Source: GCA-002726655 sp046582185 (GTDB lineage Bacteria > Pseudomonadota > Gammaproteobacteria > Pseudomonadales > Azotimanducaceae). From it: a DNA stretch of 64,000 bases. Shown here in pieces: positions 7,732-17,499 of the stretch. The DNA is taken from positions 1 to 64,000 of the forward strand of contig JAYGEX010000032.1 in NCBI GenBank assembly GCA_046582185.1, in the 5' to 3' direction. The notes below the pieces were generated by a model, which worked only from the letters and a program-made list of their open reading frames with translations, was not told the DNA's origin and ran no database searches. The position numbers and the translations under genes are program-made. The stretch's first letter is position 1, and every line of letters begins with the position of its first letter.

Positions 7732-8622
7732 CTATTCTTCACTTCTATCTACCATTGGCAAACTCTCGTCTGCTGCCCACTCCATCAGGCTAGCATCATA
7801 CACAGAGACATTATTGTAACCCACTAGCTTCAGCGCAAATGCATTCACCGTAGCAGCAATAGCGCCGCCACAATAAGTAATGACGCTGGCCTGTGACGTC
7901 AATTCCTTTAGGGCATCGCCTATGGCATCGGCATCCTTGAAGTGTGCCGTTTCAGAATCCATCAATGCTCGAAATGGGACATTAACGGCGCCTTCGATGT
8001 GACCTTTGCGCGGGCCATATCCAGCTTCATCTCCTTCAAAGGAATTTTCAGAAAGGGCGTCTACCAGGCAGATAGATTCCTCGTTAATACTTGCTAATAC
8101 ATCTTCCTTGCTTGCCAGACCTTTCGTGTAGTGCTCACTTGCGGTGAACGATGTGCTGGTCGGTTTCTTTACCTCGGTCGTCATTTCCCGGCCTTCGTCC
8201 TCCCATTTTTCAATCCCGCCCAGAAGAATAGAACAACGTACACCAAAGTGATGCATGGTCCACCAGGCGCGAGTGCACCACATTGTCCCGGAATCGATGT
8301 CTGCTCTTGGTGTTTTTGCAACGATGATCACATGGCTATCGTTTCTGACCCCGTATTCTCCCATTGTCGCTTCGAACTGTGCCGGCGATGGCCAGCTCCA
8401 CGGCAGTTTTGCGTTCTGATCGGAAAGAACGCCCTTCCCGGCAGGCACATCAAAGAAAACGGAGCCCCTAATATGGCCTTTGTTAAAACATTGCTCTTCC
8501 GCGCGATTGATCAGCTTTGAGGTCAACATGCCAGTGACATCAACTATGCGTACGTCTTCATCGTTCATGTGAGTGGCAAGCCAGTCCGTATCCACCAGAT
8601 ATTCCGGGTGCTCAAATTCCAT
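7732..8622 (-). CDS. Two-domain sulfurtransferase (thiosulfate/3-mercaptopyruvate type)
   Basis: About 296 residues made of two rhodanese domains. The first (LVDTDWLATHMNDEDVRIVDV to the middle) is catalytically inert. The second has the active loop VITYCGGAIAATV with the persulfide Cys. Such enzymes pass sulfane sulfur from thiosulfate or 3-mercaptopyruvate to cyanide or thiols. The start is taken at ATG 8620-8622 (MEFEHPEYLV) because AGAGG lies 9 bases upstream; an ATG three codons earlier touches that sequence, and the frame is open further still. It is upstream of the candidate selenoprotein on the same strand, so the two may be cotranscribed. Confidence 0.87.
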   Translation of the reverse strand: MEFEHPEYLVDTDWLATHMNDEDVRIVDVTGMLTSKLINRAEEQCFNKGHIRGSVFFDVPAGKGVLSDQNAKLPWSWPSPAQFEATMGEYGVRNDSHVIIVAKTPRADIDSGTMWCTRAWWTMHHFGVRCSILLGGIEKWEDEGREMTTEVKKPTSTSFTASEHYTKGLASKEDVLASINEESICLVDALSENSFEGDEAGYGPRKGHIEGAVNVPFRALMDSETAHFKDADAIGDALKELTSQASVITYCGGAIAATVNAFALKLVGYNNVSVYDASLMEWAADESLPMVDRSEE

Positions 8623-8857
8623 TGGGTTCATCCTCTTAAGTGTTGTCGCGCAGATGGTGCCTATATGCTGCTTAAAGGTTATAGCATTTTTCATAATACA
8701 GAAGTGGAAACCGGGATCTGCCCAATATTCCTGGTCAAGTACATAAATGGCGATAAGCCAGAATAAGCTTAATGCCTTCGACTATTGGCAATACGGCAAA
8801 CCTTGGCATAGTATTCCCGTTCCCAAATTCACTATTAAAGAATGAAAAGAGAAGAAC

Positions 8858-9991
8858 ATGGCAGACACAGCGCTGGAATTGCGTTCGGAGATGACAAAAG
8901 GCGGCAAACTTAAACTTTCACTGGCAGAAGTTTCGATACCAGAACCCGCCGAAGACGAAGTACTCGTCCGGGTAGAAGCATCCCCTATAAATCCATCGGA
9001 CCTGGGCCTCTTGCTCGGCATGGCGGACATGAGTACAGCCGTTGCTTCAGGCACCGCAGATCGTCCTGTCATTACTGCTGACGTTCCAGAAAATATACTG
9101 AAAGCCATGGGGGCCAGGCTCGATCAATCCCTGGCGGTGGGTAATGAAGGGGCCGGTGTTGTTGTCAAAGCCGGTGCATCCGACCTTGCACAAGAACTTA
9201 TGGGTAAAACAGTCGCCATTCTGGGCGGCGCCATGTACGCCCAATATCGCTGCATCAAAGCTAAGCAATGTCTGCTTATGCACGACGGTGTAACATCAGC
9301 TGAAGGTGCTTCATGCTTCGTTAATCCGCTCACTGCTCTTGGCATGGTTGAAACCATGAAAGTAGAAGGCCATACAGCACTGGTTCACACCGCTGCCGCC
9401 TCCAATCTCGGCCAGATGCTCAATAAGATCTGCATCAAAGACGGCGTAGACCTCGTCAACATCGTTCGCAAGCAAGAACACGTCGATCTGCTCAAGGGAA
9501 TTGGTGCCAAGTATGTTTGCAACTCATCAGACGCATCATTCAAAGAAGACCTCATTGATGCGCTAGTCGCAACTGGCGCTACCATTGCATTTGATGCAAC
9601 CGGTGGTGGGCAACTGGCTGGGCACATCCTTGCCGCAATGGAAGTTGCTGCTAATAAAACCGCGAAGGAATATTCCCGCTACGGTTCAACAACCTATAAA
9701 CAGGTTTACATCTATGGCGGTCTCGATCGTTCACCAACTACTTTCAATCGTGCCTTCGGCATGTCCTGGGGAATTGGCGGCTGGTTACTAACCCCTTTCC
9801 TCGTGAAAATTGGTCCAGAAGAAACTGAAAAGCTGCGCCAGAGAGTTGCCGCCGAAGTAAACACGTCCTTCGCCAGCACCTACACCAAAGAAGTATCACT
9901 CGCTGAAGCACTTACTATCGAAGCCATTTCCGTCTACGGCCTCCAGGCAACCGGTGAAAAATACCTCATCAATCCAAGCAAGGGCCTATAA
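8858..9991 (+). CDS. MDR-family (quinone oxidoreductase-like) zinc-independent alcohol dehydrogenase
   Basis: 377 residues with the GroES-like N-domain (EVLVRVEASPINPSDLGLLLG) and the Rossmann domain. The cofactor motif is altered: HTAAASNLGQML replaces the usual GAAGGVG, which is typical for a subgroup of MDR proteins. Catalytic zinc ligands are not evident. The insertion around residues 40-75 (ADRPVITADVP) is longer than in the simplest quinone reductases. Substrate unknown; the class reduces enones, quinones or acyl-CoA-linked double bonds with NAD(P)H. The gene has its own terminator directly downstream. Confidence 0.85.
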   Translation: MADTALELRSEMTKGGKLKLSLAEVSIPEPAEDEVLVRVEASPINPSDLGLLLGMADMSTAVASGTADRPVITADVPENILKAMGARLDQSLAVGNEGAGVVVKAGASDLAQELMGKTVAILGGAMYAQYRCIKAKQCLLMHDGVTSAEGASCFVNPLTALGMVETMKVEGHTALVHTAAASNLGQMLNKICIKDGVDLVNIVRKQEHVDLLKGIGAKYVCNSSDASFKEDLIDALVATGATIAFDATGGGQLAGHILAAMEVAANKTAKEYSRYGSTTYKQVYIYGGLDRSPTTFNRAFGMSWGIGGWLLTPFLVKIGPEETEKLRQRVAAEVNTSFASTYTKEVSLAEALTIEAISVYGLQATGEKYLINPSKGL

Positions 9992-10004
9992 GCCCACGCC
10001 CCTA

Positions 10005-10046
10005 CAAAAAAAGGGTGGAGTATTCACATACCCCACCTTTTTTTTT
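10005..10046 (+). terminator. Rho-independent terminator, possibly bidirectional
   Basis: An A-run leads into GGGTGG-A-GTAT, loop TCAC, then ATAC-C-CCACC followed by ten T. The stem pairs GGTGG with CCACC and GTAT with ATAC. The A-run before the stem makes it usable from the other strand too, where the CoA-transferase gene is transcribed away from it. Confidence 0.85.
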
Positions 10047-10135
10047 ATACCAGGCTAACTAGAGGGTGCACGGGTCCAATCCAGTAATTAGGTCGGAAAA
10101 CTGAGTTTCTTTCTTAACAGATGTAGGTATCGAAT

Positions 10136-11311
10136 TTAATGATGCTTCCATTCAGCATCAAAAATTAATACGCCGCCATCAACAAACCCATCCGCATCCT
10201 TCCCAGATTTACCCAACCACTCGGCCATAACCTCATGATTATGTTCCCCCCGATGCGCCGCCGGCCCCCGAACCCCACTCTCCGCATCAGAAAATCGATA
10301 AGGCGATTGCGTAATTGGCCGTGTTCCACCAGCCCTGTCATCTACCTGGGTAATTGTCCCGCGCGCCTTAATCGTTACTTGATCAGGTAGTTTCGCCGGG
10401 TCTCGTATTTCACCCCAGGCAACATTAATCGTCTTCATCGCCTCGTCAAACTTCTCACGAGTATCCAGTGTATTAATAAAGTCGGTCACAGCCTCGCGGC
10501 GCGCAGCAATTTTAGTTGGCAAGTCCATATCAGGTGTAGATGGGTCGACAAGACCGAGTTTTATCGTTAGCAAACGAAACAATAACCTGAAGTCATTCGA
10601 AATAAGGACAGGGCCAAAAGGCGGCTCATAAATTTCATTGGGCAGCGGCCCAGTGTCTCTTGAATCATCAAGATCGTAATGAACCTGATCGTCTGTTGCT
10701 ACGGTAGCATCAATCATGGCGATATCAATGTGTTGCCCCAGGCCAGTCTTGTCTCGCATGATGATTGCCGATAACAAGCCAACCAATCCATGCAGCGACG
10801 CATTGGTATCTGCGACAGACAATGGCAGGTCATGGAAGCGAACATCATTTCGCTGATGTGAGCGGAACATTAATCCCGCCTCTGCATGCACAACCGGCGC
10901 ATAAGTTGCCCTCTGTGATTCTGGCCCATTGTGGCCAAAGCCGCTAATGGACAACATCACCAGCCTGGGATTTACCTTCTTCAGATCCTCATATCCAATG
11001 CCAAGCCTGGACATAACGTCCGGCCGATAGTTCTCAATTAGAATATCTGCTTCTTTGACCAGTTCGTTCACCAATTCAACGGCGCCCTCTGCCCTCAGAT
11101 CCATACAAATATTGCGTTTGCCAGCATTTTGTTGATGGAAGTAACCCGGGATATTGGCGATCTCCTTGCCCCAATATCGAGTGACATCGCCTTCCGGTGG
11201 TTCAATCTTTACAACGTCTGCACCCAAATCACATAACATGCGCGCAGCGAATGGGCCCGCCAAAACGCGTGAAAAATCCAGAACTTTCAGTCCTTCCAAA
11301 GGGTAACTCAT
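10136..11311 (-). CDS. CaiB/BaiF family CoA-transferase
   Basis: 391 residues with the hallmark start LEGLKVLDFSRVLAGPFAAR, the LGADVVKIEPPEGD motif and the AGKRNICMDLR block of class III CoA-transferases. The nucleophilic aspartate is probably the Asp of LSVADTNASLHGLVG. The enzyme would move CoA between carboxylic acids, with the acyl-CoA intermediate bound to that Asp. The usual partner genes (acyl-CoA dehydrogenase or ligase) are not adjacent, so the acid is unknown. Start ATG is well placed for the family N-terminus. Confidence 0.9.
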   Translation of the reverse strand: MSYPLEGLKVLDFSRVLAGPFAARMLCDLGADVVKIEPPEGDVTRYWGKEIANIPGYFHQQNAGKRNICMDLRAEGAVELVNELVKEADILIENYRPDVMSRLGIGYEDLKKVNPRLVMLSISGFGHNGPESQRATYAPVVHAEAGLMFRSHQRNDVRFHDLPLSVADTNASLHGLVGLLSAIIMRDKTGLGQHIDIAMIDATVATDDQVHYDLDDSRDTGPLPNEIYEPPFGPVLISNDFRLLFRLLTIKLGLVDPSTPDMDLPTKIAARREAVTDFINTLDTREKFDEAMKTINVAWGEIRDPAKLPDQVTIKARGTITQVDDRAGGTRPITQSPYRFSDAESGVRGPAAHRGEHNHEVMAEWLGKSGKDADGFVDGGVLIFDAEWKHH

Positions 11312-11400
11312 CGATATCTCCCGCTACTTTATAATTTGCTATTTCTTGTCTGCTCAAGATTATGCTTGATGTTGTGCCCAAAAGAACAGACGCTTAACGC

Positions 11401-12204
11401 ATGGATGTCATAATCATCAGCAATGAACTACAGATACGCCTTGGCTGTTTCCTGGGTTTGTTTGCCTTGTTGGCGATTGCAGAGGTGATTATTCCCAGGC
11501 GGGATCTGAAAATTCCCCGCTTGAAGCGCTGGGGCAACAACCTGGGTCTGAGCGCGTTCAATTCGATACTGGTGAAAATGATGTTTCCCATTGCGGGTAC
11601 TGGTCTTGCGGTTCTATGCATGGAAAATCAGTGGGGCCTGCTTAATTTCCTGAATTTGCCCATCTGGCTGGGCATTGGCATTTACATTATTGTGTTCGAT
11701 TTTTCTATTTACTGGCAGCATCGCCTGTTTCACCTTGTTGATCCCTTGTGGCGCTTGCACCGCATGCACCACACAGATCTGGACTACGACATTACCACCG
11801 GCAATCGATTTCATCCGCTCTCCATTGTTATTTCCATAGTGATTAAGATGATTGTCGTTCTAATAATGGGACCGGTGCTGGTGGCCGTTCTGATTTCAGA
11901 GGTTTTGCTCAATCTCACCTCCATGTTTAACCACAGTAATATCCAGCTACCACAAAAGGTGGATAAACTGCTGCGATTGGTCCTGGTCACGCCAGATATG
12001 CACAGTATTCATCACTCCCAGGATGAGCTGGAACATAATTGTAATTTTGGGTTTTGCTTTCCCTGGTGGGACAGAATGTTTAGTACCTATCTGGACGAAG
12101 CTGCTTTGTCTCATCAATCGTTGAAGATTGGGATAAAAGGCTTTGATGAGGATAATTCAATCTGGATTCATAATCTGCTGGTCCAGCCCTTTGCAGATAA
12201 ATAA
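11401..12204 (+). CDS. Sterol desaturase/fatty acid hydroxylase superfamily membrane protein
   Basis: 267 residues with several membrane segments (about 12-30, 50-73, 85-103, 140-172). The three histidine clusters of the family are intact: HRLFH (107-111), HRMHH (120-124) and HSIHH (201-205), which hold a di-iron site. Members hydroxylate or desaturate sterols, fatty acids, carotenoids or alkylglycerols in the inner membrane. The C-terminus overlaps the next gene by about 14 bases, so the two are probably in one operon. Confidence 0.88.
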   Translation: MDVIIISNELQIRLGCFLGLFALLAIAEVIIPRRDLKIPRLKRWGNNLGLSAFNSILVKMMFPIAGTGLAVLCMENQWGLLNFLNLPIWLGIGIYIIVFDFSIYWQHRLFHLVDPLWRLHRMHHTDLDYDITTGNRFHPLSIVISIVIKMIVVLIMGPVLVAVLISEVLLNLTSMFNHSNIQLPQKVDKLLRLVLVTPDMHSIHHSQDELEHNCNFGFCFPWWDRMFSTYLDEAALSHQSLKIGIKGFDEDNSIWIHNLLVQPFADK

Positions 12205-13378
12205 AAGCGCCCTGGTCGTTGGTGCAGGTATTGGCGGCCTAACAGTATCTTTATGTCTTGCAGAAAAAGGCTTTGATGTACGGATATTTGAACAGACTCG
12301 CGAGCTGGGTGAAGTGGGTGCAGGGCTGCAGTTAAGTCCGAACTGTAGTCGTGTGCTGCATGATTTGGGTCTGGAGAAGGAAATACTGAGCAAAGCTTGC
12401 CTGCCAGACGCAGCTGAAATTCGTGATTGGAAGCACGGCAAGCTCTTGTCTTCGATGCCTCTCGGGGATTCTGCAATCGAGCAATATGGATTCCCTTATT
12501 ATCATATCCATCGCGCTGACCTGCTGGCGATACTCTTTGAGAAGGCAGGTAAACATCCCAATATACAAATAACAACGTCAGCAAAGATAGAGGGCTGTTC
12601 ACAAGACACAAATGGTCCTGGCGTGAGTCATAACGGTGAGCGCATCAGCGCCGATTTATTGGTCGGTGCTGACGGCATACATTCAGAAATTCGTACAGCC
12701 TTGTTTGGTGAAGAGAAACCTCGCTACACCGGTAATGTTGCCTGGCGTGGGTTAATCCATGTGGATCAATTGCCAGAGGATCTCAAAGCCAGCATTCGTC
12801 CAGTTGCTGGTCTCTGGTGGGGGCCCGGAAAACACTTCGTTCATTATTATGTTCGTTCAAGGGAACTGATTAACTGCGTGTGCGTGGTTGAGAAGAAGGG
12901 ATGGGAAGTTGAGTCTTGGTCAGAGCGGGGCGACAAAGCCGAACTGGTGAAGGATTTTGAGGGCTGGGATCACCGGATTACTACGCTGATTGATGCCATG
13001 GACCCCAGCCAATGTTTCAAGTGGGCATTGTTTGATCGAGCGCCCATGACATCCTGGAGCCGGGGCAACGTTGGCCTGTTAGGCGATGCCTGCCATCCTT
13101 CCTTGCCGTTTCTGGCTCAAGGCGCGGCTATGGCGATTGAAGATGCTGCTGTTCTCGCTGCTTGTGTGCAGGATGGGCAGATCGAGGCAGGCCTGTGTAA
13201 ATATGAATTATTGAGGAAGGATAGAGCTACGCGAATTCAAGATGCTTCGCGGCGTAATGCAAAAATATTCCATCTGCGAGGTGCACCGGCCTGGGCAAGG
13301 AACCAGGCAGTCAAGTTTTCGCCTGACAACATGCTGGACTGGATTTATCGTTATGATGCACTGGACTCTGAATCCTAG
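12191..13378 (+). CDS. FAD-dependent monooxygenase (salicylate hydroxylase-like)
   Basis: Class A flavoprotein monooxygenase of about 395 residues. It shows the FAD fingerprint SALVVGAGIGGLTVSLCLAE, the GxxxxP-type DG motif in LLVGADGIHSEIR, and the GD motif in VGLLGDACHPSLPFLAQG, which binds the FAD ribityl chain. It would use NAD(P)H and O2 to hydroxylate an aromatic or similar compound. The best start is TTG 12191, giving (M)QINKSALVVGAG; a start at 12143 would add 16 unrelated residues inside the upstream gene. Overlap with the hydroxylase gene suggests coupled translation. Confidence 0.87.
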   Translation: MQINKSALVVGAGIGGLTVSLCLAEKGFDVRIFEQTRELGEVGAGLQLSPNCSRVLHDLGLEKEILSKACLPDAAEIRDWKHGKLLSSMPLGDSAIEQYGFPYYHIHRADLLAILFEKAGKHPNIQITTSAKIEGCSQDTNGPGVSHNGERISADLLVGADGIHSEIRTALFGEEKPRYTGNVAWRGLIHVDQLPEDLKASIRPVAGLWWGPGKHFVHYYVRSRELINCVCVVEKKGWEVESWSERGDKAELVKDFEGWDHRITTLIDAMDPSQCFKWALFDRAPMTSWSRGNVGLLGDACHPSLPFLAQGAAMAIEDAAVLAACVQDGQIEAGLCKYELLRKDRATRIQDASRRNAKIFHLRGAPAWARNQAVKFSPDNMLDWIYRYDALDSES

Positions 13379-13478
13379 CCTGATTCATCGATCGACCAAA
13401 CATGATCAGTGCCACTATCTGTAACGCCACAAAGAGTTGGATTAACATTCCGGAGGCGAAAGGTTAGCCACGCATATG

Positions 13479-14306
13479 TTATTCGCCCAACAACTTTTCA
13501 AGCTCAACCTTCAGGCGAATGCATTCGGGCTGCGTCTCGGTATAAATCTGCTCAGCCTTTTGAAATTCCATCACCTTCACATCGATAATATCCGGTTCAA
13601 TATAGATGTCAGGCGGGTGAGTTTTCATTTTTCCAACGGCGATGGATTTCTCTGCAATTTGGAAGGTATTAAATAGGGCGTCGGAAAATGTTGGCAGTGC
13701 ATGACCCTCTGGTACTCGCTTTCCAAGTACATCAACAGCGATAACAATGTCACACTGATCACGGATGAGGTCAAAGGGGATTGGGTTAACACACCCCCCA
13801 TCAACCAATACTGTGTCATTGATGGTGATGGGCTCGAAGATGCCGGGCAAGCAGAAACTTGCTTGTATTGCAGGAATGATTGGCCCGCTATCGAAAACAA
13901 CTTCACTTCGCTCCCAAAAGTCTGCGGCAACAATTTGCATGGGGATACCTAAGTCTTCAATGCGCTGCACCGCAATTAGATGTCGTATCTCATCCACAAG
14001 CGGGTCAACATTGAATAAGTGGCTGCGAGCGAGATCAAGGTTCAGAAGTTCCAGCCAACCGAATGGCCTCTTTGCTGTCCAGGCTTCCCGAAAGCTCATT
14101 GGCACCTCCAAAAGCGTATCAACGGCCAGTCGAATATCACGGCCGCTTAACCCGGAAGCGTAGATTGTGCCGATGATAGCGCCAATGCTGGTTCCGGATA
14201 TTGCCTTAACCTGAATACCCATTTCATCCAGCGTCTCCAGAACTGCAATATGTGCTAAGCCTTTGGCGCCGCCGCCACCCAAAGATAGTCCAATGGTTTT
14301 TGTCAT
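13479..14306 (-). CDS. Patatin-like phospholipase (RssA-type)
   Basis: 275 residues with the full patatin set: glycine-rich oxyanion loop LSLGGGGAKGLAHI at residues 7-20, nucleophile Ser40 in GTSIG, and catalytic Asp169 in VLVDGGCVNP. Members hydrolyse acyl chains from phospholipids or lysophospholipids in the cytoplasm or at the inner membrane. No signal peptide. It is the last of three minus-strand genes (histidine phosphatase, PLD protein, patatin), two of which act on phospholipids. Confidence 0.9.
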   Translation of the reverse strand: MTKTIGLSLGGGGAKGLAHIAVLETLDEMGIQVKAISGTSIGAIIGTIYASGLSGRDIRLAVDTLLEVPMSFREAWTAKRPFGWLELLNLDLARSHLFNVDPLVDEIRHLIAVQRIEDLGIPMQIVAADFWERSEVVFDSGPIIPAIQASFCLPGIFEPITINDTVLVDGGCVNPIPFDLIRDQCDIVIAVDVLGKRVPEGHALPTFSDALFNTFQIAEKSIAVGKMKTHPPDIYIEPDIIDVKVMEFQKAEQIYTETQPECIRLKVELEKLLGE

Positions 14307-14348
14307 TTGTGATTTCTACTTCCCTTGTCTAATTCCGGCTCCATGACT

Positions 14349-15803
14349 CTACAAAACAGGAGAGAAGAGGCGAGCTATTGATGCCGCTAATCTAAACCAG
14401 AGTGGTTTCAATTTAAATTCGTTGTCCTGCATCTTCCTCGAACGGCTGAAATCCAGCCTCAGCATGATGTCAATTTCCTTCACAAAAGTGGGGTCGATCA
14501 CAATCGCAGTGACTTCAAAATTGAGGCGAAATGAACGATTGTCGAAATTGGCAGTTCCCACAGAAGCTAAAACATCATCGATAAGCATGACCTTCTGGTG
14601 AAGAAATCCTTCGGTATATCGATAGAAATCGATTCCCTCCTGATTCGCTTCATCGAACAGCGCCCAGGTCGCGAATGCCACCATATGGTGGTCAGGTTTG
14701 TCCGGAATCAATATTCGTATTTCAACGCCGCGCAGAACAGCCAGTTGTAATGCGGAAATAATGGCTCGGTCTGGTACGAAATAGGGGCTCGCTATCCACA
14801 AACGCTTCTTTGCAATACCGATGGCCAGCAGAAACATCAGATGTGTAGTTTCAAGGGGGTCAGCGGGCCCGCTTGGAATAATGAGAATGCCGCTGTTGCT
14901 GCCTTCCTGCTCGTTAGGCTGCCAGTTCAAGTCCGTAGGCATCGAATCGGTTGCCCAGTGCCAATCCTCCACAAAGGAGAGTTGTAGTGGAATGGTTGCC
15001 GGGCCGTTTATTCGAATATGTGTGTCTCGCCATGGTCCAATGTCGGGGTCTTTCCCCAGATATTCGTCGCCAACATTGTGGCCCCCGATCCAGGATGAAA
15101 GACCATCAACGACCATAATCTTGCGATGGTTGCGAAAATTAATCTGGAAGCGATTAAAGCGCCCCTTCATTGAGTGAAATTGATTCACTGAAACACCTGC
15201 ATCGCGAAGCTCGTTAATCCAGTTTATGGACAATCTGAAGCTGCCAATCTCATCGAACAAGACCATGACGCGAATGCCATCTGCGGCGCGTGCAATTAGT
15301 AGATCCTTTAATTTGTTGCCGAGTTCATCATCGTGAATGATGAAAAACTGCACGAGGATGTATTGTTTTGCCTCATTAATACCATTGAAGATACTGTCAA
15401 ATGTGGCATCCCCGTTAATCAACAGCTCAACTTTGTTGCCACCGGTACCAGGTACGCGGGCGAGTTTCTCTGCACCGAGAATGATAGATTCGGCGATTCC
15501 AATTCTACTCGCTCTAGGATTGGCCTGGCCCGCGGTCGCCTTTAACATATGGTTGATATTATCCAGCGTGCTTTTTCGGGCTAGAACGTAACCTTGAAAA
15601 CGCCCGCGCCCAAAAATACCGTAGACGGGCAAAGCAAGATAGGGAAAGGTAATCAGGGAAATTCCCCAAGCGACTGCTCCCTGGGGCGTTCGTGACCGCA
15701 CGATGGCGTGCAATGCGGTAGCTGCCCCTAGAATATGAATAGCCAAAACAAAGAACACGACCAGTTCTTGTTCACTCACAAATTCCAGAAGTAGGATGTC
15801 CAT
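14349..15803 (-). CDS. Cardiolipin synthase-like phospholipase D
   Basis: 484 residues. Two N-terminal membrane segments (about residues 12-32 and 43-66) precede two PLD active sites: NHRKIMVVDG and LHQKVMLIDD, both with H-x-K-x4-D, the second followed by GTANFDNRSF. This layout matches bacterial cardiolipin synthase (ClsA-type), which joins two phosphatidylglycerols at the inner membrane. It lies 42 bases upstream of the patatin gene on the same strand, which fits a phospholipid remodelling unit. Confidence 0.88.
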   Translation of the reverse strand: MDILLLEFVSEQELVVFFVLAIHILGAATALHAIVRSRTPQGAVAWGISLITFPYLALPVYGIFGRGRFQGYVLARKSTLDNINHMLKATAGQANPRASRIGIAESIILGAEKLARVPGTGGNKVELLINGDATFDSIFNGINEAKQYILVQFFIIHDDELGNKLKDLLIARAADGIRVMVLFDEIGSFRLSINWINELRDAGVSVNQFHSMKGRFNRFQINFRNHRKIMVVDGLSSWIGGHNVGDEYLGKDPDIGPWRDTHIRINGPATIPLQLSFVEDWHWATDSMPTDLNWQPNEQEGSNSGILIIPSGPADPLETTHLMFLLAIGIAKKRLWIASPYFVPDRAIISALQLAVLRGVEIRILIPDKPDHHMVAFATWALFDEANQEGIDFYRYTEGFLHQKVMLIDDVLASVGTANFDNRSFRLNFEVTAIVIDPTFVKEIDIMLRLDFSRSRKMQDNEFKLKPLWFRLAASIARLFSPVL

Positions 15804-15883
15804 TTATTTTCGGGTCAATTTCTAGACAACTTCCTATATATCTTACGTCGTTGTCTGCACTGCGTCCTTGAATTTATTGCCTT

Positions 15884-16528
15884 CTAGGTCACCATCAAAC
15901 CCGGAACAGGTCCTTCGCCGCCAATGAAATATGCAATTTCGACATTGCCTTCGTGCAATGTCACCCGGTAGATAACATCGTTTTGCTGATGGAACCCGAG
16001 GGTTTCACCGGGACCAAATTGCAATAGCTGCGATATCATTACACGCCCGATCAGGCCGTGAGAGACGATGGCGATTCGTTTTTCCGGTCGTGCTTTCATC
16101 TCTTCAAGGAAGGGTGTGGAGCGTTTTATCATGTCTGGATAATTCTCACAGCCTGGGCCGCGGTAATTAAACCGGTCCGCTTCCAGCTGGCGCCATTCTT
16201 CGGCCCATTTCTTCTTAACATCTTTATAAAGGAATCCGCTCCACTGGCCGCAATCCCACTCCATAATTCTGTCATCGTAGCTTACAGGGAGTGCAAGGTG
16301 TTGATTGATAATTTCTGCTGTTTGCCGTGTTCGGTCGAGTGGTGAAACAAACAATGCCTCAATATGCCGATTTGCCAGAAATTGGCCATTGACCTCGGCC
16401 TGCTCGCGTCCGAGTTGGTTTAGATCCGAGTTCCATTGACCCTGCATTCTGGCTATTGCATTCCACTCCGTTTGACCATGCCGAACAAAATATAGTTCTT
16501 TATGCTGCTCTTTCAATATTCGCCTCAC
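15884..16528 (-). CDS. Histidine phosphatase (phosphoglycerate mutase-like)
   Basis: 214 residues with the RHG motif LYFVRHGQTEWN (phospho-His17), the conserved Arg in SPLDRTRQTAEII and the second His in IVSHGLIGRV. This is branch 1 of the histidine phosphatase superfamily, which includes phosphoglycerate mutases and small-molecule phosphatases such as CobC. The specific substrate cannot be read. It is followed after 80 bases by the PLD gene. Confidence 0.88.
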   Translation of the reverse strand: MRRILKEQHKELYFVRHGQTEWNAIARMQGQWNSDLNQLGREQAEVNGQFLANRHIEALFVSPLDRTRQTAEIINQHLALPVSYDDRIMEWDCGQWSGFLYKDVKKKWAEEWRQLEADRFNYRGPGCENYPDMIKRSTPFLEEMKARPEKRIAIVSHGLIGRVMISQLLQFGPGETLGFHQQNDVIYRVTLHEGNVEIAYFIGGEGPVPGLMVT

Positions 16529-16760
16529 CGTTTACTGCCTGGAAGAGGCATCGTCGCTTGTTTAGGAAAATCCACCGCTAATGTGACAGCATGAATATAC
16601 TACCTTGTTCAGGTCAGTATATTTAATGAGTCCGGGTAGTAGACTCGATGGTGTCACTATTCCGTATAATATGGCAATGAACGAAATGAATTTATGTGTA
16701 TCTATTATTAGTTCGCGCTAGTCCTGTGAACTGGATGACTAAAGGGAATCTGTCTAACGA

Positions 16761-17495
16761 ATGAAACGATATTGGAAAAATTCTGGATTGCCTGCTGGTT
16801 TTCTTCTTGGTCTTCTTGTTGCTTTAGGTTTTCTGCTATCTGCCTGTGTCAGCCGGAGTAATCAGGTTGTACTGGCGCCGGAGAGCCCGAAGGTGGTGGA
16901 CTATTCAGGTTCATGGGAGATTGACTATGAGCTGAGCGAGGATCCGAATGATAAGCTGCGCTATCTCTATGAAGTGACCAGAAGTCAGTATCAGCAACAG
17001 GAAGCGGCGCGAAGAGACATGATTAAATCTGGGCGGATTCCTTCGGAAATGGTGTCTTCTGCGGGAATCAACGCGCTTCAGGGTGTTATTGGTCTGGGTA
17101 GGCTGACAGAAAAAATCACCAGATCAACTGTGCTCACGATTAGTCAGTCGGCAGAAGATGTGCTCGTGCAGCGACAAGGTGACTTTGCTCTAAGCTGCGA
17201 CTTCCTGGGTGACAGAACAAATGAGAATGTCCTTGGTCATGAGTCCTGCGGATGGGATGGAGATCAGCTCATATTCAACGTGTCCTTGCCAGAGGGGCTC
17301 AATGTTAACCATCGCCTGGCATTGTCCGACAATGGCAGGCGGCTGAATGTTGCAACGACGGTAAGCTCTTCTGAGATCAGGCAGATCTTTACTCTCAACC
17401 GGGTTTATATGCCCTTCGAGCCAGGCAAAGGCATGTACAAATGTGAGTACACCCTGGCCAAGAAGACCACCTGCACACTTGGCACCGAGGAATAG
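16761..17495 (+). CDS. Lipoprotein of unknown function
   Basis: 244 residues. The N-terminus has a charged start, a hydrophobic stretch and the lipobox LLSAC with Cys at residue 29, so it is a predicted lipoprotein. Ser after the Cys-Val does not suggest inner-membrane retention. The mature part starts with SRSNQVVLAPESPKVV, contains GSWEIDYELSE and ends with two Cys in YKCEYTLAKKTTC. I recognise no domain; the GSWE opening is like calycin-type beta-barrels but this is speculative. The next gene, 4 bases downstream, encodes a second lipoprotein with a similar mature start (PQVLAPEPKNI). Confidence 0.7.
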   Translation: MKRYWKNSGLPAGFLLGLLVALGFLLSACVSRSNQVVLAPESPKVVDYSGSWEIDYELSEDPNDKLRYLYEVTRSQYQQQEAARRDMIKSGRIPSEMVSSAGINALQGVIGLGRLTEKITRSTVLTISQSAEDVLVQRQGDFALSCDFLGDRTNENVLGHESCGWDGDQLIFNVSLPEGLNVNHRLALSDNGRRLNVATTVSSSEIRQIFTLNRVYMPFEPGKGMYKCEYTLAKKTTCTLGTEE

Positions 17496-17499
17496 TCTG

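Noticed and set aside
12168..12611. A 147-codon minus-strand frame over the start of the monooxygenase gene
   Set aside because: The plus strand encodes a clear FAD motif here, and the minus frame has no recognisable sequence or start signal.
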